The notes under the pieces are model-generated. The model ran no database searches, had not been told where the DNA came from, and saw nothing but the letters and a program-made list of their open reading frames with translations. 64,000 bases of DNA, taken from assembly GCF_040802235.1 (NCBI RefSeq), contig NC_133169.1:47747034-47811033 (forward strand), written 5' to 3'. Numbering within the stretch: the first letter of the stretch is position 1; each line of letters begins with the position of its first letter. This document shows, one piece after another, positions 58,401 through 64,000 of the stretch. This DNA is from Manis javanica. Taxonomy: Eukaryota; Chordata; Mammalia; Pholidota; Manidae. A program made the position numbers and the translations under genes.

Positions 58401-58689
58401 TATTTATGTCAATTTATTGGTGTACATACAATAAAATGCACAAATCTTAGTGTACAGGTCTATAATTGGATAGCTTCAAATTGTTTCTTTGCTGTGAGAT
58501 AAACAGTGAGAAGTAAAAATAAATATCTCATGTTATGTTTATTCTCATCTAATGGATTATGTCCTTTTCCCTTTAAGTAATTAAAAGTCAGATGCTCTCA
58601 TATTTTATAAGCACCATTTTGAAATATTGACATTACTATGTATTTTGTGGTGTTAGAATACACACTACTATGAAGAAAGTTTAAAATAG

Positions 58690-59060
58690 TGATTCCAGCA
58701 CTGTAACATCTCGGTCACCCTCCAGCACATCATCGAGCTACAGTGGTTTGCTCTGTCCCCCAGAAATGTCAGGGTTTGTACCCAGAACACAACAGACCCA
58801 AGTACAAGAGTAATAACGTGTCTGCCTGGCTACAGGACGCCATGGCAACCGCACGCCCCTGTTCTGGGGTTGAAGAAGCAGCGCTCAGCCAGCAGCCGCA
58901 GCAGCCAACTGAAATGATGGTTTCTTTGGATTTAGAGCCGATGCCATCATATTGTTGCTGAGTCCTACATACCCCACTGCCAGCAGGTTTATTCTTTTTA
59001 TATTTCTGACTTCCTGATGCCTCTTTCATGTATTATGGTTGCTGTCAGTCTAGTTTTAAA
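58690..59060. other. GC-richer block shared by both arms, open on both strands
   Basis: Counterpart of 53040-53380. In both arms one strand reads ISVGCCGC, then SAASS, then AVAMAS and LLLLYLGLL, and the other reads MATA, then EEAAL, then QQPQQPTE. I know no family for either. Identity is about 80% by eye. It may be an exon or an old repeat; I cannot decide. Confidence 0.35.
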
Positions 59061-60270
59061 GTAGTCAACATAAGATGCCGTATTATAGATACATAATAGT
59101 TACTGAAACAAAGAATTCATCAACTGTCTAGTGTGTCTTGTTATTTACAGGGGGACTGTTTGACACTTGAATATGTATCCACATGACTGTTCAAGTGCCA
59201 GAAATGTCAAATGAGAATTTGTTCAGGAATTTGTCAACTAATTGGGTCAACTTTTCTCAGATGATCTTAAATTTCAAAGATGAGAAGATAGATCAGAATT
59301 AGATTCCAGGGTGGTTGTTCTAAGAGTGTTACATTCTAATAAGGGGTGAAATAGTAAACAAATATTTGAGTATTTGGAAACTGAAATAAGCAAATGGTTG
59401 AGTTTTTAAGATTTTAGTCAATTTTATATGGCAATATATTTTAAAATATTCATGCATTATTTTATACAATGTGGAATGAATTCCTTCATACCACATGCAA
59501 ACTATATGATAGGAAATAAACTGAGAAAACAAAACAAATATAAGATTTATAATACTAAAGTAGTACTATTACTTTATTTCATTCCTCAGGACTATATGGA
59601 TTTTCCCACTGTATAAAATCAAATGACATGCAGTTGACCTGCCACTACTATGAAGAGCCCTGGAATGCTGCAGATGATGTATTTCAGTGCAATGCTGAGC
59701 TTTGGGAAATGAATTGTTTCAGAAGCATGGCAGGAGACGTGCACAAAGCCTAGCTGATGTGGTACAAGTACATATGATGAGGCAATCATTTCATAAAGAT
59801 TTGAAAATTACAGTCCACAGAAGGAGTTAACAGGATGTCTTTGAATAATGTAAGAACAATTCAATATTGATAAAGGAAGGACAGAACACAGAAAAGAAGA
59901 GGAGAAAAGATATTGAATCCCAAGGTGAAAAGAGAATTGGAAATGCAGAGAGAGACCATCTGACTAGAGACTAAACCTGGAAGGTAACTGGGATCCCCAG
60001 GTTGAGGAAAACTCTGGAGAAAATGATCCATGATTGTAGATAAAGCAAAGAATCATGTAAGTGCTAGTGAACAGAGAAAACATTCCCATTTCTAGAGATG
60101 ACAGGGAAATGGTATGAAGTAAGAAAGGTGCACCATCCCGTCAGAACCAGCAGCTCTCCTCTAATCAAACTGAACAGAAGGGCTAGTCTTTGAGGCATAG
60201 TCCAATTTCAGATATTTTAGTCTGTGTAATTGGGAACAACTGGTACCAAAAATACATGGAAGCTGATAAG

Positions 60271-60326
<56 letters not shown>

Positions 60327-60991
60327 GAAGATGTTACTTTCAGTTTTGAAAATACAAAGTTAAGAAGACTATACAGTGAGCTGAATTAGATAACTAAATC
60401 AGAGATAGAGAAAGTAAGTCCTCTTCTTGGAGAGACAGGTAGATCTGAGAATGGAAAGGGTTATCTTAAAAAAAAGAAAAGCAGAGATCTATATAATAAG
60501 CAGAAGCCAAAATTGAAAGACAGGCTAAGGGAAGTGATAATATTCTGGAGACTTATCAGCATAGGCAGTCTATCACAAGAAGCAAAGAAACAAAACAAAC
60601 ATCATGGATAGATGCTTAGTTATAGATTTAAAATGGATATAAAAATAAAGATGGTATAGGTATAGCTATAGATATGGATATAGACATGAACAAAGACCCA
60701 AGTTAACTTAAGATGGGCTCATGTTATACATATTATAATAGTGTAATTAATGTTCTCTGCTACTTATGGAAATGTCCATTTGGGGACAATACATTTTTAA
60801 GTTCCCCTTTGAGAGAGATAGACATATACCCATACAGATAGGTATGATTAAAGTTATCTGTATGCTTGCAAGTTTATAAAATACAGTGTATATGTAGGTA
60901 TTTATTCTGTGTCAAATAAAAATTATTTCTATAAATTCTTCTCATCAATGTATTCTAAAATGAATATTGACTCATTCTGTTAGTGCTGCAA
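59061..60991 (-). other. Downstream flank of intact OR (right arm)
   Basis: Non-coding; reverse complement of the left-arm flank 40903-42242 and 52435-53040. At about 59630 it preserves the uninterrupted site into which L1 'A' inserted in the left arm. Confidence 0.75.
60273..60324. repeat. (GT)26 microsatellite, right-arm specific
   Basis: Uninterrupted GT. The matching place in the left arm (near 41610) has only a few CA/GC pairs. Confidence 0.98.
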
Positions 60992-61933
60992 TTAATGTAA
61001 ACATGGTCTATGACATAAGACCCTGCCAAGTGCCCCTTTCACCTCTGTGTTCCTCAAGCTGTAAATCATGGGGTTTAGCATTGGGGTGATAACCCCGTAG
61101 AGCATGGCAATGAGTCTGTCCCTGTCTGGGGAGTGGTGAGTTGAAGAGGGACGAATGTAGGTGAAGATGGCTGTGACATAGAACAAACAGACCACCATGA
61201 GGTGGGAGGCACATGTGGAGAAAGCTTTCTGCTTCCCTTCCACAGATTGAATCTTTAGGATGGTGGATATGATGTAAATGTAAGAAATGATGGTAATTAG
61301 GAAGGCACTGATTGCCAAGATACCTCCTACGATGAAAACAAGCATTTCTGCCATGTAGGTGGATGAGCAGGAGAGGGCCACCAGTTGGGGGATGTCACAG
61401 TAGTACTGGTTAACCCGATTGGACTTGCAGAAAGACAGTCGGAAAGTGGACACTGTGTGGAGGAGGGAATTGAGAAACCCTGTTGCCCAGGTCCCAGCTG
61501 CTAGCTGTGCACAGTGACCCTTTGTCATGATGAGGGTGTAACGGAGGGGGAAGCAGATGGCCACGTAGCGGTCATAAGCCATGGCAGAGAGAAGGAAGAC
61601 CTCAGTCCCCGTCAAGGCCACCAGGAAATAAAGCTGCAAAGCACAGCCCAGGAAGGAAATGCTGTGATTCCCAGTCAGGAGGTTGTCCAGCATCTTCGGG
61701 ACAGTAGCTGATGGACAGAATATGTCTAAGAGGGACAGATTGGCCAGAAAATAATACATGGGTGTGCGCAGCTTCTTCTTTGTCCCGATGGCCAAGAGAA
61801 TGGCCCCGTTTCCCACCAAGGTGACCTGGTAGGTGATGACAAAGACAACAAAGAGAGGATAGCGAACCTCAGGGAGGTCAGAGAGCCCCGAGAGAACAAA
61901 GTGAGTCACGGGGGTGAGATTGTAGTTGTCCAT
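60992..61933 (-). CDS. Olfactory receptor, class II (intact)
   Basis: 313 residues from MDNYNLTPV to the end RPCLH. I chose the ATG at 61931-61933 over the one 45 bp upstream because it puts the NLT glycosylation site at the N-terminus, gives the usual length and lies 24 bp after a good splice acceptor. Landmarks: GNGAILLAI (TM1), PMYYFLANLSLLDIF (TM2), SFLGCALQLYF, MAYDRYVAIC (TM3), YYCDIPQLVALSC (second loop), KAFSTCASHL (TM6), PMLNPMIYSLRN (TM7). All landmark residues are present. From memory it is most like OR5V1 in the second loop and TM6-TM7 regions, but I do not assign a symbol. It would be an odorant receptor signalling through G-olf; the ligand is unknown. A dead inverted copy lies at 40222-40902. 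Confidence 0.95.
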   Translation of the reverse strand: MDNYNLTPVTHFVLSGLSDLPEVRYPLFVVFVITYQVTLVGNGAILLAIGTKKKLRTPMYYFLANLSLLDIFCPSATVPKMLDNLLTGNHSISFLGCALQLYFLVALTGTEVFLLSAMAYDRYVAICFPLRYTLIMTKGHCAQLAAGTWATGFLNSLLHTVSTFRLSFCKSNRVNQYYCDIPQLVALSCSSTYMAEMLVFIVGGILAISAFLITIISYIYIISTILKIQSVEGKQKAFSTCASHLMVVCLFYVTAIFTYIRPSSTHHSPDRDRLIAMLYGVITPMLNPMIYSLRNTEVKGALGRVLCHRPCLH

Positions 61934-61956
61934 CTCCTCTCTCCACCGGTGTCTCT

Positions 61957-61977
61957 CTGGAGGGAAGGAAGTCAACA
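61957..61977 (-). other. Predicted splice acceptor of 5'-UTR intron
   Basis: TTGACTTCCTTCCCTCCAG on the minus strand, 24 bp before the ATG. A strong pyrimidine tract and correct distance for an OR coding exon. It also argues that the upstream in-frame ATG at 61978 lies in the intron. Confidence 0.65.
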
Positions 61978-62389
61978 AGCACAGGTTAGTGAAAAAACAA
62001 GGGAACTATTTATTAGAAATTTGAAAAACACTGTGTGTGGTTGGTGATGAATATGTTAGCCTTATTTAAAGATTCCAATTATTATAACTGTTGTTAAAAT
62101 CATCTTCTGATTTCATGCTGTTTCTTTCAATATTCATCTTCAGATCCTCTCACTAAGGAAGCCCTCTGAGACCCTGAGAAGACGTTTAATAATTCACCTT
62201 CTCAGTAAAAATCATTGTGGACCTTTCCCCTGAATTTCACAATTCAGTGAGAGTTACCTGTGTTTTCTTCACACCTACTTGGTCATTTACTTATTTTGCT
62301 TTGTAGTATCTCAGTGTGTGTAATTTTATGCACTATCTCAATTCTAAGCACCTCTAAGTCAGAAGCTATGTATTTTCCAAGGTATATAA
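61978..62389. other. Upstream of intact OR, nothing recognised
   Basis: Non-coding sequence within the part deleted from the left arm. Noncoding 5' exons could lie here or further right. Confidence 0.5.
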
Positions 62390-62665
62390 TTTTTTTGCAA
62401 TATACTTTTTATACAATATTATGTTCATATTAGATGTATAACAAAGTGAGTCAATAATTACACACAATCAAGGTGCTTGCCCGAGTAAATGTAGATCCCC
62501 CTGTTACCCCAGTATTGCTGTATTATTGGTCATATTCTCTTATGTTGCACTTCCATTCCTATAAATAATTCATTTTATAATTTGAGATTTGTAACTTTGT
62601 ATCCCCTTCACCTTTTTCAGTCCTTCTCCTACCCCCTGGTTTCACTTATATGTACAAAAAAAGGC
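62390..62665 (-). mobile_element. Old L1 3' UTR, minus strand
   Basis: ATATTAGATGTATAACAAAG, then GTGAGTCAATAATTACACAC, then TTGCACTTCCATTCCTATAA: reverse-strand L1 3' end, decayed. Confidence 0.6.
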
Positions 62666-62904
62666 CACAAACAATAACAAATAAATATTGGTCTATATTT
62701 TAATAGCTGGTAGCAATGAGCAGACATATAAAGAAGAATAATTACCAAATTTTTTTGTGTGGAAAAGAATGAGTAGTGTGTCTCCTGCTTACACAAAATG
62801 TATTGGTGAGAATAAATATGGAAATGCTTTTATAAATTAGAATCCTATTCATTGAAGCATGAATTTTAACGTGTTGTCCAGAATGACTGTATTTTTAAAA
62901 ATTT

Positions 62905-63235
62905 TAATTATCTTATAAAACGTAAACTAAGAAAACAGACTCATAAACACAGAGAACAGACTGCTGCTTACCACTGGCGATGCAGATATAAATATCTGTA
63001 GGACTAGATGTACAAACTTTTAATATTAAGATAATTTAATCAGAGAGATGGAGGCACGGCACAGGCAGTAGAGTTCACAATACTGTCATATAATTCCGTG
63101 GGGACACAGGAGCTGCGCTCACCGTGGTGAACATTTGGTCATTGGGTACAATTTCTGGGTCACTTGGGTGTTCCTGTGAAACCAACATAATATTGAATCT
63201 CATCAATATTTCTTTAAAACATTAAATTAAGAAAT
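62905..63235 (+). mobile_element. Old L1 3' UTR, plus strand
   Basis: AGAGAACAGACTGCTGCTTA, then TGTACAAACTTTTAATATTA, then TGAAACCAACATAATATTGA and a run toward AATTAAG: plus-strand old L1 end. Confidence 0.6.
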
Positions 63236-63960
63236 CAAATAAAACTAGGTCAGTAGTGTCTAAATGTGAGTGGAACTAGAAACAAATATATTCACATAAT
63301 ATTCAAATCCCATTGTCCTTAAAACAAATATTATCATATGTGTAATTATTTAAGGGTAAATGAAGGTACAAAATTTTATATGATTGAAGCCCTTGTTCTT
63401 ACTAAGACAACTTAATGTTTGAATTACATTTGTATTTACAATAATTTTAACTGAAGGTCTAAAAATCATTACTTCTATATATGCTTCTGTCACTTTGAAA
63501 ATTATATTTTTTAAATACCACATGTGCATAATAGAAAAACAGTAAGATGATTATAAAATAAAATATAAACATTTTCAGTGGTTCAACATCCATACTTATT
63601 TTATCTACTGGAAATTATTAAAAATATATTTGGTAAGATTAAATGTATAATATAAATGATACAAATTATCTGTAAAGATTTATTCATACAGATGAATCAA
63701 ATTATTATCAATCATGTTCTTTGTAATGCAGGATTTCTTTATATCCTTCCTTCTTTTCCTTTCCTTTCTATTCTTTCTTGGTATCTTCCCTTCTCACAGC
63801 CTTTCTGCCAGCCTGTCTGTCTTGTCTTTTGAAAACTGCAGAAATTATTCTGGATGTCAATCTTTTAAAAAATTTTAACTATTTCTTATATATTACATAA
63901 AACTAATAAAATCTTGAATAGCTACCTGAGCGCTACTATTCCTTAGCCTTACTTAGTTAA
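63236..63960. other. AT-rich upstream region, nothing recognised
   Basis: Contains a pyrimidine-rich tract at 63740-63810 that mirrors 40060-40165. No gene seen. Confidence 0.5.
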
Positions 63961-64000
63961 AATATAGTTAGTGTACACTTTATATTGTTTTCAGTGTACA

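Larger units (their letters stand above)
58690..64000 (-). repeat. Inverted duplication, right arm
   Basis: Partner of 39898-53380. It holds the intact OR, about 2.0 kb of upstream sequence lost from the left arm, and the empty site of the L1 nest. The end of the arm is beyond the window. Confidence 0.9.

Noticed and set aside
61934-61978. Upstream in-frame ATG that would add 15 residues to the minus-strand OR
   Set aside because: A strong splice acceptor lies between it and the second ATG, and ORs start a few residues before the N-glycosylation site; the added residues (MLTSFPPERHRWREE) look like intron and UTR.
1-64000. Search for bacterial-type systems, CRISPR arrays, tRNA or rRNA genes and tandem satellites
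   Set aside because: No regularly spaced repeats, no cloverleaf with A/B boxes apart from the decayed MIR head, no rRNA similarity and no satellite periodicity were seen; the window is ordinary mammalian nuclear DNA in this respect.

Overview
The window reads as nuclear DNA of a placental mammal: an olfactory receptor (OR) neighbourhood embedded in L1-rich, AT-rich DNA. I see two intact class II OR genes, two OR pseudogenes, at least four relatively recent L1 elements (two nested inside two others), many old L1 fragments, one MIR and a few retrovirus-like fossils. I found no young SINE of the Alu, B1/B2, bovine or carnivore tRNA-Lys type. That absence, plus an L1 3' end that I recall from pangolin (Manis) sequence, makes a pangolin or another SINE-poor laurasiatherian my best guess; this is memory plus inference, not a search result.

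Layout, left half. 1-3.6 kb holds a probable env-tail fossil, unassigned AT-rich DNA and an L1 3' end. About 3.85-13.5 kb and 17.8-25.85 kb are two direct copies of one segment carrying an OR14-like gene. Copy A has a pseudogene (9842-10785) and an LTR-like insertion of about 1.16 kb that copy B lacks. Copy B has an intact 314-codon gene (22194-23138). The copies are separated by old L1 pieces in both orientations. 25.7-32 kb is almost wholly old L1 fragments, one MIR and a GC-richer block I cannot name. 32.2-36.9 kb is an L1 with a second, 5'-truncated L1 nested inside it.

Layout, right half. About 39.9-53.4 kb (+) and 58.7-64.0 kb (-) form a large inverted duplication carrying a second OR type. 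The right arm has an intact gene on the minus strand (60992-61933). The left arm has a 5'-deleted, frameshifted pseudogene (40222-40902) and has been expanded by a 10.2 kb nested L1 insertion (42253-52424). The inner L1 of that nest (44777-51943) is structurally full length: 5' end with a YY1-like site, ORF1, ORF2 and 3' end. Its 3' end is unusual: the ordinary G-rich L1 3' UTR is replaced by about 1.5 kb with retroviral env resemblance and its own poly(A) signal, followed by about 380 bp of exon-like sequence with a second poly(A) signal and tail. This looks like two successive 3' captures and is the most interesting object here.

How the genes work together: the two intact ORs are independent odorant-receptor genes. 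Each has a single coding exon and a plausible splice acceptor 19-24 bp upstream of the ATG, as expected if noncoding 5' exons lie further upstream. The rest of the window records duplication, probable gene conversion, deletion and L1 insertion acting on an OR cluster.
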